The notes beneath the pieces were generated by a model, which was not told the origin of the DNA, did not search any database, and saw nothing but the letters and a program-made list of their open reading frames with translations. A program made the position numbers and the translations under genes. From assembly GCA_964552955.1 (NCBI GenBank), contig CAZKIU010000004.1, positions 1 to 64,000 of the forward strand: a stretch of 64,000 nt of DNA, written 5' to 3'. This DNA comes from UBA1413 sp964552955. GTDB lineage: Bacteria > Bacteroidota > Bacteroidia > Bacteroidales > Prolixibacteraceae. This document shows positions 8,862 to 17,490 of the stretch, in pieces (position 1 is the stretch's first letter; every line of letters begins with the position of its first letter).

Positions 8862-11135
8862 TCATTTCATGAGGGAGACAGGCCGGTTGGCGGGGGTCAC
8901 TCCGAAGTTTTTCTGAGGGGCAGGGCCCATTTCCAGTTCGAGGAGGCCGCCGTTTATAATATCGGCATGGGTGATATAGCTTTTCTCATAAGGTTTACCG
9001 TTGAGCCGCGCCGACTGGATATAGATATTCTCCTTTGAGTTGCCGATCGCGCGAAGGGTGAACGTTTTGCCCGTGGGCAGACGCAGGGAGGCCTCCTCGT
9101 GGAGGGGACTTCCCAGAACATAAACCCCATTGGCAGGGTTGACGGGGTAGAAGCCGAGCGATGAGAAGAGATACCAGGCCGACATCTGTCCGCAGTCCTC
9201 ATTGCCGCAGAGCCCGTCGGGGCGGTCGGTGTAAAGATGGTCGAGGATATACCTCACCTTTTCGGCGGTTTTCCATTGCTGGCCGGCGAAGGCATAGAGG
9301 TAGACGGTATGGTGGCTGGGTTCGTTTCCGTGGGCATACTGACCGATGAGTCCGGAAATGTCGGGTGAGGCGCCCGCGTTGAGTTCACTGGGGACCAGGA
9401 AAAGGGAGTCGAGGCGGCGGGCGAAGATCTCTTCCCCTCCCAGGAGGGTTATGAGTCCTTCCGGATCCTGGGGGACCATCCAAAGGTATTGCCAGGCATT
9501 CCCCTCGGTATAATTGCCTTGCTCATGCAGGGTGTAAACGGGGTGGAAGGGCTGGCTCCAGGTGCCGTCATAGTTTTTCCCGCGGAAGAAGCCGACCTGG
9601 GGATCATAATAGTGGTGGTAGTAGCGGGCCCGTTCCGAGAAAAGGGCATAATCTTCATGCTTCCCCAGGGCTTGGGCCATGGCGGCGATCGCCCAATCGT
9701 CGACGGCATATTCGAGCCCCTTGGAGACCGATTCACGGGTAGAGTCGGCAGCCACCCACCCCTTTTCATTGAGGTATTTCAGTCCATCCCCGTCGTCGGA
9801 GAGGGCCGTGGTTTTCATGGCCTGAAAGGCTTTCCCGGCATCGAAGCCTCTGATCCCCTTCAAATAAGCATCGGCGATCACAGGGATGGAGTGGTTCCCC
9901 ACCATGGTGCCCGTTTCATTGCCCATCAGGTGCCATACCGGCAGACTGCCTTGCTGGTCATAAATGGCCAGCATGGCGTTGACCATATCACTCACCCGGT
10001 CGGGGTGGGTCAGGGTATAGAAGGGGTGGGCCGCCCGGTAGGTATCCCAGAGGGAGAAAATGGAGTAGTTCTGGAACCCGGCAGCGGGATAGACCTCCTT
10101 GTCGGTCCCCCGGTAGTCGCCATTGGCGTCATTGAAGAGCGAGGGGTGGATCATCACATGGTAGAGGGCGGTATAAAAGGTGCGCAGGTCGGCGGTGTCG
10201 CTGGTGGTCACCGTCACGGCCGAGAGTTCGTGGTTCCATCGCTCCAGGGCCTCCGCGGCAGTGCGGTCGAAATCCCAGTGGGGGATCTCCGCTTCTATAT
10301 TGGCCAGGCCGTTTTCTTCGGAAACAGGAGAGATCCCGGCCTTCAGGAGAATCGGCTGGCTGACGGGAGGATAGAAGGTGAGGACCGCCTTGAGGGCCTG
10401 CGTGGTGTCACCATCCCTGATTTCACGCAATTCACGGTCGTAGAACTGCCACTGGTCGGGTTCTTCGGAGAGTTTCATTCCGAAGAAAAAACGCTGGTCG
10501 GCGGCCCATCCGCCCGAATGACGGTAGCCACTCCAGGTGGCCTCTCCGGTTTTACGGAGGTGGGTGGCCATAGCCCTGTCCCAACCGATGCCCATCCGCA
10601 GGTCGACGATGATCCGGGCAGTATCCTCTTCCGGAAAGGTATAGCGGTGAAAACCCACCCGCTCTGAAGCCGTCACTTCGGCGGTGATGCCCCAGGTATC
10701 GAGATGGACACTGTAATAGCCGGGCCGGGCGGTTTCTCCCTCATGGGTGTACCGGGAAGCATACCCGGAGGAGATATTCTCCTGCGTGCCGGGAAGAAGA
10801 CGGACCCCTCCCGTATAGGGCATAAGATGCAGGTCGCCCAGATCCCCGATGCCGGTACCGCTCAGATGGGTATGTGAGAAACCGGTCAGGATGGAGTCGG
10901 AGTAGTGGTATCCCGAACACCAGTCCCACCCCTTGACAAAATTGACGGGACCGGCCTGCACTGCTCCGAAGGGTACATTCGCCCCCACAAAAACATGCCC
11001 GTGATAGTCGGTGCCGATATAGGGGTCTACAAAGGTGGCCGGCTTGAACTCCACGACTTTCTCCTGCCTGCACCCCATCGAAAAAAATACCAGGGCCGCC
11101 AGGAGCAGAACCACTGAAACACTCTTATTCTCCAT
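8862..11135 (-). CDS. GH92 alpha-mannosidase lipoprotein
   Basis: A 757-residue exo-acting alpha-mannosidase of glycoside hydrolase family 92, a calcium-dependent inverting family abundant in Bacteroidota that trims mannose from N-glycans or fungal mannans. The N-terminus is a lipoprotein signal (FFSMGC, Cys22), so the enzyme is probably anchored in the periplasm or on the cell surface. Family hallmarks are the N-terminal beta domain beginning FVDPYIGT, GTGIGDLGDLH, the (alpha/alpha)6 segment YSIFSLWDTYRAAHPFYTL, PVWHLMGNETGTMVG, EGNAWQYLW, and GNEDCGQMSAWYLFSSLGFYP, which carries the usual catalytic acidic residue. It is not adjacent to a SusC/SusD pair, so it may act on trimmed glycans from elsewhere. 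A TAnnTTTG-type element lies 20 bp upstream. Confidence 0.93.
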   Translation of the reverse strand: MENKSVSVVLLLAALVFFSMGCRQEKVVEFKPATFVDPYIGTDYHGHVFVGANVPFGAVQAGPVNFVKGWDWCSGYHYSDSILTGFSHTHLSGTGIGDLGDLHLMPYTGGVRLLPGTQENISSGYASRYTHEGETARPGYYSVHLDTWGITAEVTASERVGFHRYTFPEEDTARIIVDLRMGIGWDRAMATHLRKTGEATWSGYRHSGGWAADQRFFFGMKLSEEPDQWQFYDRELREIRDGDTTQALKAVLTFYPPVSQPILLKAGISPVSEENGLANIEAEIPHWDFDRTAAEALERWNHELSAVTVTTSDTADLRTFYTALYHVMIHPSLFNDANGDYRGTDKEVYPAAGFQNYSIFSLWDTYRAAHPFYTLTHPDRVSDMVNAMLAIYDQQGSLPVWHLMGNETGTMVGNHSIPVIADAYLKGIRGFDAGKAFQAMKTTALSDDGDGLKYLNEKGWVAADSTRESVSKGLEYAVDDWAIAAMAQALGKHEDYALFSERARYYHHYYDPQVGFFRGKNYDGTWSQPFHPVYTLHEQGNYTEGNAWQYLWMVPQDPEGLITLLGGEEIFARRLDSLFLVPSELNAGASPDISGLIGQYAHGNEPSHHTVYLYAFAGQQWKTAEKVRYILDHLYTDRPDGLCGNEDCGQMSAWYLFSSLGFYPVNPANGVYVLGSPLHEEASLRLPTGKTFTLRAIGNSKENIYIQSARLNGKPYEKSYITHADIINGGLLELEMGPAPQKNFGVTPANRPVSLMK

Positions 11136-11154
11136 GATCGATTTATTTGCGGAT

Positions 11155-11162
11155 CAAAAGTA
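11155..11162 (-). promoter_or_regulatory. Candidate -7 element for the GH92 gene
   Basis: On the minus strand this reads TACTTTTG, a full match to the Bacteroidota -7 consensus TAnnTTTG, 20 bp before the GH92 start. No convincing TTTG -33 box is spaced correctly, so confidence is limited. Confidence 0.35.
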
Positions 11163-11163
11163 C

Positions 11164-11193
11164 AAAAAAAAAATACCGGCCTTAACCGGTATT
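11164..11193 (-). terminator. Rho-independent terminator after the thioredoxin lipoprotein gene
   Basis: Minus-strand hairpin AATACCGG-TTAAGG-CCGGTATT (11172-11193) followed by a run of about ten T. It lies downstream of the thioredoxin-lipoprotein gene and just upstream of the GH92 gene, insulating the two. Confidence 0.8.
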
Positions 11194-11314
11194 CATTCTG
11201 CTTCACTGCTGATCATTCAGTGTGCATTATGCCTTTGTGCTCCACTGCGCCCTTTTTGTTGGCCTTCCGGGCGAAGCAGAGCAGGGATTCCCTACATAGC
11301 GGGAGATTTGAGCC

Positions 11315-12019
11315 CTATTTGGTCTGTAATAAAAGGGTGTTGATGTTGTCGACGAACATCTTTTTGGTGTCTTCCTTCGTACGGGCAATCCCGGCCATCA
11401 TGGTGGGCTTGCCCGACCGGGGAATGTACAGGAACGCCGGAATGCTGCGTACCCCGAAGACTGCGGCCAGCTCCTGTTCCTTCTGGGTATCGATCTTATA
11501 GACGTCGATCTTGCCGGCAAATTCATGCGATACCTCCTCCAGAATGGGGGATGCAATCTTACAAGGACCGCACCAGTCGGCATAAAAGTCAATGATGGCC
11601 GGCTTATTCCCGAGAAATACCCATTCCTTGGGAGATTTTTCATAATTCCAGACCATTTTCAGGAAATCAGCCTTGGTAAGCAATTGGGTGCCCCCTTTGG
11701 CCTCCTGCTGATCATCATTCATCCCCTCAGGGATCCCCATTTCAATCCCGGCGTCTGCCATCAGCCCTTCACTGGCCACTCCGGCTGCTGCTGATGCCCC
11801 TTCTCCTGTTACCCCTGCTGATGCCCTCCCCTCTGAAAGGGTACTGCCAGCTTCAAGTCCGCTTCCCGCTGCAGCCGCGGCTCCTGCTTCTGAACCCACG
11901 GCCACCTCAGTGACTGCAGGTTTGTGACCTTCATCCGTTCGGGCCTTTCCATTGCCACACGACGCCGCCATCAGGGCCGCAGTGGTTAAAATCAATCCAA
12001 ATCTTGTCATCATTTTCAT
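11315..12019 (-). CDS. Thioredoxin-fold lipoprotein with Ala/Gly/Ser/Glu linker
   Basis: A 234-residue exported thiol-disulfide protein. The signal MKMMTRFGLILTTAALMAAS precedes Cys21, a lipobox, so it is probably membrane-anchored. Residues about 38-110 are a low-complexity linker built from Ala, Gly, Ser, Glu and Thr. The thioredoxin domain follows, with the redox-active WCGPC at 149-153 (IIDFYADWCGPCK) and the cis-Pro segment VRSIPAFLYI. Family role: reduction or isomerisation of disulfides outside the cytoplasm. The domain looks complete. The linker is unusually long and repetitive, and may simply be a spacer reaching across the periplasm. An alternative start is the ATG at codon 3 or 4. 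Confidence 0.85.
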   Translation of the reverse strand: MKMMTRFGLILTTAALMAASCGNGKARTDEGHKPAVTEVAVGSEAGAAAAAGSGLEAGSTLSEGRASAGVTGEGASAAAGVASEGLMADAGIEMGIPEGMNDDQQEAKGGTQLLTKADFLKMVWNYEKSPKEWVFLGNKPAIIDFYADWCGPCKIASPILEEVSHEFAGKIDVYKIDTQKEQELAAVFGVRSIPAFLYIPRSGKPTMMAGIARTKEDTKKMFVDNINTLLLQTK

Positions 12020-12055
12020 GCGCTTATCTTTTTTTCATTGATCCACTTCTTTTAC

Positions 12056-12063
12056 AAAAATAG
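12056..12063 (-). promoter_or_regulatory. Candidate -7 element for the thioredoxin lipoprotein gene
   Basis: The minus strand reads TATTTTTG, matching TAnnTTTG, 37 bp before the ATG at 12019. No good -33 element was seen. Confidence 0.4.
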
Positions 12064-12255
12064 GATTTTCCGGCCTTCCTCCACTCCGGCGCCCTCCAAG
12101 CCTTTCTGTAAAATTACATGCAAATATATATATTAATGTATATAAAACCTGAATTCAGGCAGATTGTTCAGGTGGGGGAGGGGTGATTTTTTTTTAAAAA
12201 GACGCAACGGTGGGGGAGGTATTTGCATCATAATTGAGAAAAACATATAAAAGCC

Positions 12256-12936
12256 ATGAGAAAGATTTTATTAGGGATGTTGGTTATCAGCAGTTTGGTG
12301 CTGACGTCATGTTTGGATGAAACGGAGGATTACTCCCTGGACAAGGTTTGGATCAGTCTTGGGATGGTAGAAGATGCGGGATCAGGATCGGTCGTATTAC
12401 GGCTGGATGACGGCTCCCTGTTGTATCCGGTAGCGGGGGAGCGATGGGCTTCCTTACCGGATGCGGGGACGAGGCTACTGGTCAATTACACGATTATTGG
12501 GGACAAGCTGGTGAATGAGACTTCAAAGGAGTACTACATCAGGCTCAATTCGTGGCGGGAGGTGTTAAAGAAGGGGATCATCGATCTGACGCCTGCCATT
12601 GAGGACAGTATTGGAAATGATCCTGTGGTTGTGGAGGATATCTGGATCAGTAAGAACCAGTTGCTGAACATGGAGTTGAAGTATTACGGCCGGAACAAGG
12701 TCCATTTCATCAATCTGGTGAAGGAGCCGGGGCCTCTTACGGGGAGCAGTGAGCCCGTCGAACTGGAATTCAGGCACAATGACAACGGCGACGAACCGGC
12801 TTATTCCATGGAAGCCCTGGTATCCTTTGATTTGTCGGCCTTGAAGATCGCAGGAAAGGATTCTGTCAGGTTCAAAGTGAAGTGGGTGGATTACCAGGAT
12901 ATCGAACATATTTTTAACGGAGTTTACAAGTATTGA
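12256..12936 (+). CDS. NigD-like lipoprotein
   Basis: A 226-residue lipoprotein (signal MRKILLGMLVISSLVLTSC, Cys19) with the two-part beta-strand architecture of NigD-like proteins: an N-terminal OB-like domain (residues about 30-110, with LRLDDGSLLYPVAG) and a C-terminal domain (about 125-226). NigD was named from an operon in Bacteroides linked to inhibition of growth by related strains, but most family members have no known function. Flanked by a divergent thioredoxin lipoprotein gene and followed by a strong terminator, so it is a monocistronic unit. The 236-bp spacer upstream is AT-rich and contains the palindrome CCTGAATTCAGG (12148-12159). Confidence 0.8.
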   Translation: MRKILLGMLVISSLVLTSCLDETEDYSLDKVWISLGMVEDAGSGSVVLRLDDGSLLYPVAGERWASLPDAGTRLLVNYTIIGDKLVNETSKEYYIRLNSWREVLKKGIIDLTPAIEDSIGNDPVVVEDIWISKNQLLNMELKYYGRNKVHFINLVKEPGPLTGSSEPVELEFRHNDNGDEPAYSMEALVSFDLSALKIAGKDSVRFKVKWVDYQDIEHIFNGVYKY

Positions 12937-12980
12937 TCTATTGGGTACCGGCCGCAGGATGGCTGGTACGGTCACTGACG

Positions 12981-13006
12981 CACAGGCTGCCGGTTTACAG
13001 CCTGTG
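12981..13006 (+). other. Hairpin preceding the nigD-like terminator
   Basis: CACAGGCTG and CAGCCTGTG form a perfect 9-bp stem with an 8-nt loop, directly before the terminator hairpin. There is no T run after it. It may stabilise the 3' end of the transcript. Confidence 0.5.
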
Positions 13007-13008
13007 CC

Positions 13009-13065
13009 AGCCGCCGGAGATAAGGGTGCAGTTGCCGATCCTGCCCCTTCCGGCGGCTTTTTTTT
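13009..13065 (+). terminator. Rho-independent terminator after the NigD-like gene
   Basis: AGCCGCCGGA (13009-13018) pairs perfectly with TCCGGCGGCT (13049-13058), and the second arm runs into eight T (13058-13065). The loop is long, about 30 nt. It separates the NigD-like gene from the S9 peptidase gene. Confidence 0.78.
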
Positions 13066-13138
13066 GGTCCTGGTCTGGGTATTGTCAATGGAATAGCTTT
13101 ATTTTGGGAGCATAACCCGATTAATGAATATTCACCCT

Positions 13139-15238
13139 ATGAACAAATGGTTTTCAATCATGCTGGTCCTGGTCATGCCCATGGCTTGCAAGCAAAAAGG
13201 GGCTCAGCCCGAAGCCTCCGCCGAAGGGGGTAACTATGTTCCTGAGACGCCCGTGGTGGCCTCTCCCGTGATGACGCCTGAGGTGCTGTGGAGTTTCGGC
13301 AGGGTGGGCGATGCTGTGGTTTCGCCCGATGGGAAAATGGCGGCCTGGACGGTGACCTGGTTCAATATTCCGGAAGACAACTCCTACCGGGATATTTATG
13401 TGGCCGACCTCACAGCGGGGCAGACGAAGCGGATTACCGACACCCGTGAGCGGGAATCCTCCCTCCAGTGGCGCCCCGACGGACAGAAACTGGCTTTTCT
13501 CTCTTCCGCTTCCGGAAGCAGCCAGGTATGGGAAATCAATCCCGACGGTTCCGGGAAGAGAATGATTACTTCCGGAGAAAAGGATGTGCAGGGTTTTCTT
13601 TACAGTCCCGATGGTGCTGCCATTTGTCTGGTCCGGAGTGTCAAACTCGACCAGGACATCCATGATCTCTTTCCCGACTTACCCAAGGCCAATGCCCGAT
13701 TGGAAAATGACCTGATGTACCGGCACTGGGACAGCTGGCATGACTATACCTATAATCATCTTTTTGTGGCGGGTTATTCCGATGGCCAGGTGTCGGAGGA
13801 GAAAGACATTATGGAGGGGGAGCGGTTTGATGCCCCCACCAAGCCCTATGGCGGAACGGAGGAGATCGCCTGGAGCCCCGATGGGAAAAAACTGGCCTAC
13901 ACCTGCAAGAAGCTGACTGGCAAGGCTTATTCCCTCTCTACCAATACCGATATTTATCTTTATGATACCGCCAGCGGGAGCACCACCAATCTGACGGAGG
14001 GGATGCCGGGTTATGACCGCAATCCCCGGTTTTCACCCGATGGTCGCTGGATGGCCTGGGAGAGCATGGCCCGCGATGGCTATGAGGCTGACAAAATCAG
14101 GCTTTTCATTGCTGACCTCTCCACGGGTGAGAAAAAAGATTACTCCTCCGCCTTTGACAACAATGCGGAGCAGTTGGTCTGGAGTAACGATGGAACGCGT
14201 GTTTACTTCATCAGCTGTGTGGAGGCCACAGCCCAGCTCTTCGCCCTGAACCTGGCCAGCGGGGAGATCACGGGTCTGACCCATGGCATCCATGATTACG
14301 GCCATCCGGTGCCGGCGGGTGAGCAACTCCTGGTTACCAAAAACTCTATGTCGCAGCCTGCTGAACTCTATCTTGTCGATCCTGTCACCGGAACAGACCA
14401 GCCTCTGACCACTGTCAACAAGGGGATCCTCGACCAGCTCACTTTTGGGAAGGTGGAGAAAAGAATGGTGACCACCACCGACAACAAGCAGATGCTGACC
14501 TGGGTCATTTATCCTCCCGGTTTTGATGCTTCCAAAAAATATCCTGCATTGCTCTATTGCCAGGGGGGGCCGCAGAGCACTGTCAGTCAGTTCTGGTCCT
14601 ACCGCTGGAATTTCCAGATGATGGCCGCCAACGGGTATATCGTGGTAGCTCCGAACCGCCGGGGGGTTCCCGGTTTCGGCCAGGAGTGGAACGAACAGAT
14701 CAGTGGCGACTATGGCGGTCAGAACATCAGTGATTTGCTGGCAGCCATCGATGATGTGGCCCAGGAGCCTTATGTCGACAAGGAACGGCTGGGCGCCGTG
14801 GGTGCCAGTTACGGCGGTTTCGCCGTCAACTACCTCGCCGGTCACCACAATGGCCGTTTCAAGGCCTTCATCTCCCATTGCGGCATCTTTAACTTTGAAC
14901 AGCAGTATGTCACCACCGAGGAGATGTGGTTTGAGAATTGGGATGTGAAGGGCCCTTACTGGGACTCCTCCAATGCCGCAGCACAGCGCTCCTACTCCTT
15001 CTCTCCCCACCGGTTTGTGCAGAACTGGGATACCCCTCTTCTGGTCATCCATGGGGGAAATGACTTCAGAATTCCCTATACCCAGGGCATGGGGGCTTTC
15101 AATGCCGCCGTACTCCGTGATATCCCTGCTCAGTTTCTCTTCTTCCCGGAAGAAACCCATTGGGTTTTGAAACCCCAGAATGGTATTCTCTGGCAGCGGG
15201 TTTTTTCCATGTGGCTCGACAAATGGCTGAAGCCGTGA
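13139..15238 (+). CDS. S9-family prolyl-oligopeptidase-like peptidase, lipoprotein
   Basis: A 699-residue exported serine peptidase. Starting at the ATG at 13139 gives a clean lipoprotein signal (MNKWFSIMLVLVMPMAC); an ATG five codons upstream (13124) is possible. The N-terminal two-thirds is a WD40/TolB-like beta-propeller with repeated FSPDG/WSPDGKK motifs. The C-terminal alpha/beta-hydrolase domain holds the catalytic triad: Ser in GASYGGF, Asp in IHGGNDFRIPY and His in EETHWVL. S9 enzymes of this type cleave short peptides in the periplasm, often after Pro or as dipeptidyl or acylaminoacyl peptidases. The last codons (MWLDKWLKP) are echoed twice downstream of the stop in a 49-bp repeat. 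Exact cleavage specificity cannot be told. Confidence 0.9.
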   Translation: MNKWFSIMLVLVMPMACKQKGAQPEASAEGGNYVPETPVVASPVMTPEVLWSFGRVGDAVVSPDGKMAAWTVTWFNIPEDNSYRDIYVADLTAGQTKRITDTRERESSLQWRPDGQKLAFLSSASGSSQVWEINPDGSGKRMITSGEKDVQGFLYSPDGAAICLVRSVKLDQDIHDLFPDLPKANARLENDLMYRHWDSWHDYTYNHLFVAGYSDGQVSEEKDIMEGERFDAPTKPYGGTEEIAWSPDGKKLAYTCKKLTGKAYSLSTNTDIYLYDTASGSTTNLTEGMPGYDRNPRFSPDGRWMAWESMARDGYEADKIRLFIADLSTGEKKDYSSAFDNNAEQLVWSNDGTRVYFISCVEATAQLFALNLASGEITGLTHGIHDYGHPVPAGEQLLVTKNSMSQPAELYLVDPVTGTDQPLTTVNKGILDQLTFGKVEKRMVTTTDNKQMLTWVIYPPGFDASKKYPALLYCQGGPQSTVSQFWSYRWNFQMMAANGYIVVAPNRRGVPGFGQEWNEQISGDYGGQNISDLLAAIDDVAQEPYVDKERLGAVGASYGGFAVNYLAGHHNGRFKAFISHCGIFNFEQQYVTTEEMWFENWDVKGPYWDSSNAAAQRSYSFSPHRFVQNWDTPLLVIHGGNDFRIPYTQGMGAFNAAVLRDIPAQFLFFPEETHWVLKPQNGILWQRVFSMWLDKWLKP

Positions 15239-15330
15239 AGGGGTGCAGGCTTTCAACCTGTGGCTCGACCAATGGTTGAAGCCTTATGAGGTGGCAGGCT
15301 TTCATCCTGTAGATCGACCAATTGCCGAAA
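15211..15330 (+). repeat. 49-bp direct repeat starting in the S9 peptidase 3' end
   Basis: The sequence GTGGCTCGAC beginning at 15211 (inside the last codons of the peptidase) recurs at 15260 and, degenerate, at 15309, giving two exact 49-bp steps. Downstream copies would still encode a WLDQWLKP-like string, which indicates that the repeat arose from the gene end. Confidence 0.8.
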
Positions 15331-15380
15331 CCTTATGAGGCGGCAGGGATTCCCTCACCATCCTGATCTTTCATCAGTAC

Positions 15381-15411
15381 TGCAAAAACCGGGTCTACCC
15401 CGGTTTTTGCA
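15381..15411. terminator. Bidirectional terminator between S9 peptidase and ABC ATPase
   Basis: TGCAAAAACCGGG and CCCGGTTTTTGCA form a perfect 13-bp stem with a 5-nt loop. The A and T runs inside the arms make it usable on either strand. It lies between two convergent genes and overlaps the stop codon of the ABC ATPase gene. Confidence 0.8.
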
Positions 15412-16444
15412 TTTCCTGCCGGAGATAACTCAGTAAGGCATGAAGAGAAGAAAAGGTTATGGGGGTTTCCCCGGAATGAAGCAGCCACCTCAGGTGGTTG
15501 GGGTCCTCCTCTCCGGTGATGGTGATGGAGAGGGGGGGCAGGGGGAGGTTCTCTTCGGTCACGACGGAGAAGCCGAGCCGCGTCAGGGCCCGTGAAGTCC
15601 AGATCAGGGCATCGCCCTGGCCTTTGACCTGGGCGGTACCTGCCGGCTCTGTTTTCAGGTAGAAGTCACCCCCGGTTTTATCGAAGCCGATCTGGGGATG
15701 GGTGAAGAGGTGACTGAGCCAACCCTGCAGGACGGCATCTTCCGGGGCACCCTGGGTGCAGCCGGCGGGGGTGAGCATCCAGAATTTGTCGGCTTCCCGG
15801 AGGGCGATGTTCAGGTCGTGGGTGGAGAGCAGGATGGTTTTCCCCTCCGTGCGGGCCAGTTGGCGCAGGAGCTGGAAAATCTCATATTTGGCGCTCACAT
15901 CGAGGAAAGCGGTGGGTTCGTCGAGGAGGATAAAGGGGGTATTCTGGGCCAGAGCCCTGGCAATCAGGGCGCGCTGCCGTTCTCCGTCGCTCAGGGTGAT
16001 CACTTCCCTGCGGGCGAAATCTGATAACCCGGTTTTGCGGATGGAGGTGCTGACCATCTGGAGGTCTTCCTCCCGGAGGCGTCCCAGCCAGCCGGTATAG
16101 GGGAACCTCCCGTAAGCTACAAGGTCGGCCACCCGCATGTTGGGGAGGCGCAGGTTTTCCGTAGAGACATAACTGATGAGCCGGGCCAGTTCTGCGGGAG
16201 TATAACTGCCCACAGGCTTTCCCATCCAGCGGACACTCCCCTTCTGCGGGGGGATGAACCCGGTCAGGGTCTTCAGCAAGGTGCTTTTCCCGGAGCCGTT
16301 GGGTCCGATCAGGGCGACCAGTTCGCCCCGTTCCGCAGTAAAGGAGATCTCTTTCCTGATGAAGCCGGAATCGCCACCTGCCGGGAGATAGCCTATGCTA
16401 AGCCTGTCGGCTTCCAGAAGAGGAGCAGGGGTACTGGTGGTCAT
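15395..16444 (-). CDS. ABC transporter ATPase (FecE/BtuD type) with C-terminal extension
   Basis: A 349-residue ATP-binding subunit of a metal-chelate importer. Walker A GPNGSGKS is at 47-54, signature LSDGE at 151-155, Walker B ILLDEP at 172-177, and the switch His at 209 (STHD). The usual FecE/BtuD subunit is about 255-265 residues. Here about 85 extra residues follow, in a fold I do not recognise, rich in beta-prone segments (for example LTRLGFSVVTEENLPLPPLSITI). It starts in a 4-nt ATGA overlap with the permease gene and is the last gene of the three-gene transport operon. Cargo is probably an iron-siderophore, haem or cobalamin, by family only. Confidence 0.9.
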   Translation of the reverse strand: MTTSTPAPLLEADRLSIGYLPAGGDSGFIRKEISFTAERGELVALIGPNGSGKSTLLKTLTGFIPPQKGSVRWMGKPVGSYTPAELARLISYVSTENLRLPNMRVADLVAYGRFPYTGWLGRLREEDLQMVSTSIRKTGLSDFARREVITLSDGERQRALIARALAQNTPFILLDEPTAFLDVSAKYEIFQLLRQLARTEGKTILLSTHDLNIALREADKFWMLTPAGCTQGAPEDAVLQGWLSHLFTHPQIGFDKTGGDFYLKTEPAGTAQVKGQGDALIWTSRALTRLGFSVVTEENLPLPPLSITITGEEDPNHLRWLLHSGETPITFSSLHALLSYLRQEMQKPG

Positions 16445-17490
16445 AGGGTGGCGAATTTCCGGTTCCTGATGATCATCCAGATGACGATGGGGATCCCCAG
16501 CAGGGCGGTCACCGAGTTGATGGGGAGGGTAGCCTGGAGGCCGGGGAGCTGGGCGATGATATCACTCAGCAGCATGGCGTTGGCGCCCAGGAGAAGGGTG
16601 GCCGGGAGCAATACCCGGTGATCGGAGGTGCGGAAGAGGACCCTGGCCAGGTGGGGTACGGCAATACCGACGAATCCAATGGGGCCGCAGAAAGCGGTCA
16701 CGGTACCGGCCAGAATGCTGGCGCTGAGGAAGATCCAGAGCCTGCTCCTGAAAATGGGAACACCCAGGGAGCGGGCATAGGTCTCACCTAGCAGGAAGGC
16801 GTTGAGGTCCTTCATTTTGGCCAGGGCCAGCAGAATGCCGGCGACAATGGCCGGAACCACTACGGTCAGCTGTTCCGTGGTGATGCTCCCCAGACTGCCC
16901 ATCGTCCAGACAATAAACGCCTTGAGCATCGATTCGCTGCTGAAATACTGGAGAATGGAGACCACAGCGCCGGCGGCGCTGGAGAAGAGCATCCCCAGGA
17001 TCAGCACGGTCATGTTGTCATTGACCCGGGAGGAGACGAAGAGCACCAGGAGCAGGACGGCGAAGGCGCCGGCCCAGGCGACCACGGCCAGGGGCCAGCT
17101 TCCGGAAAGGGTGACCCCCAGGGTCATCAGCGGTGCGAAGCCCAGGGCGAAGAGGGCCACCGCCAGGCTGGCCCCTGCACTGATGCCCAAAACATAAGGC
17201 CCGGCAAGTGGGTTGCGGAAGATGGTCTGCATCTGCAGGCCGCTGACCGACAGGGCAGTGCCCGCCACTACGGCAGTGATGGCCTTGGGTAGCCTGAAAT
17301 CCAGAACGATGGTTTTTACCGTTTCAATGGCCCTGGAGGGGTGGATAAGGGCCTGCAACACCTCTGCGGCAGGAAGCAGTACCGACCCCGACAGGATATC
17401 TGCAATAAAGAAGAGCCCCAGCAACACTGCCAGGAGAACAAAGAGTCCTCTTTCTCTTTGACGGTCCAAGATAGGGTTGATGGGGGTCAC
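16441..17490 (-). CDS. ABC transporter permease, FecCD family
   Basis: A 349-residue inner-membrane permease with about 9-10 helices. FecCD/BtuC hallmarks are PLAGPYVLGISAGASLAVAL near residue 92 and GPIGFVGIAVPHLAR near residue 267. It forms the channel of a metal-chelate importer with the ATPase encoded just downstream and the binding lipoprotein just upstream, overlapping both by 4 nt (ATGA at 16441-16444 and 17487-17490). Confidence 0.93.
   Translation of the reverse strand: MTPINPILDRQRERGLFVLLAVLLGLFFIADILSGSVLLPAAEVLQALIHPSRAIETVKTIVLDFRLPKAITAVVAGTALSVSGLQMQTIFRNPLAGPYVLGISAGASLAVALFALGFAPLMTLGVTLSGSWPLAVVAWAGAFAVLLLVLFVSSRVNDNMTVLILGMLFSSAAGAVVSILQYFSSESMLKAFIVWTMGSLGSITTEQLTVVVPAIVAGILLALAKMKDLNAFLLGETYARSLGVPIFRSRLWIFLSASILAGTVTAFCGPIGFVGIAVPHLARVLFRTSDHRVLLPATLLLGANAMLLSDIIAQLPGLQATLPINSVTALLGIPIVIWMIIRNRKFATL

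Noticed and set aside
12970..13065. Possible riboswitch before the S9 peptidase gene
   Set aside because: Two simple hairpins with a T run directly after the NigD-like gene are better explained as its terminator. No conserved riboswitch core was seen.
13100..13107. Possible promoter before the S9 peptidase gene
   Set aside because: TATTTTGG fits the -7 consensus imperfectly and the -33 spacing is too short.
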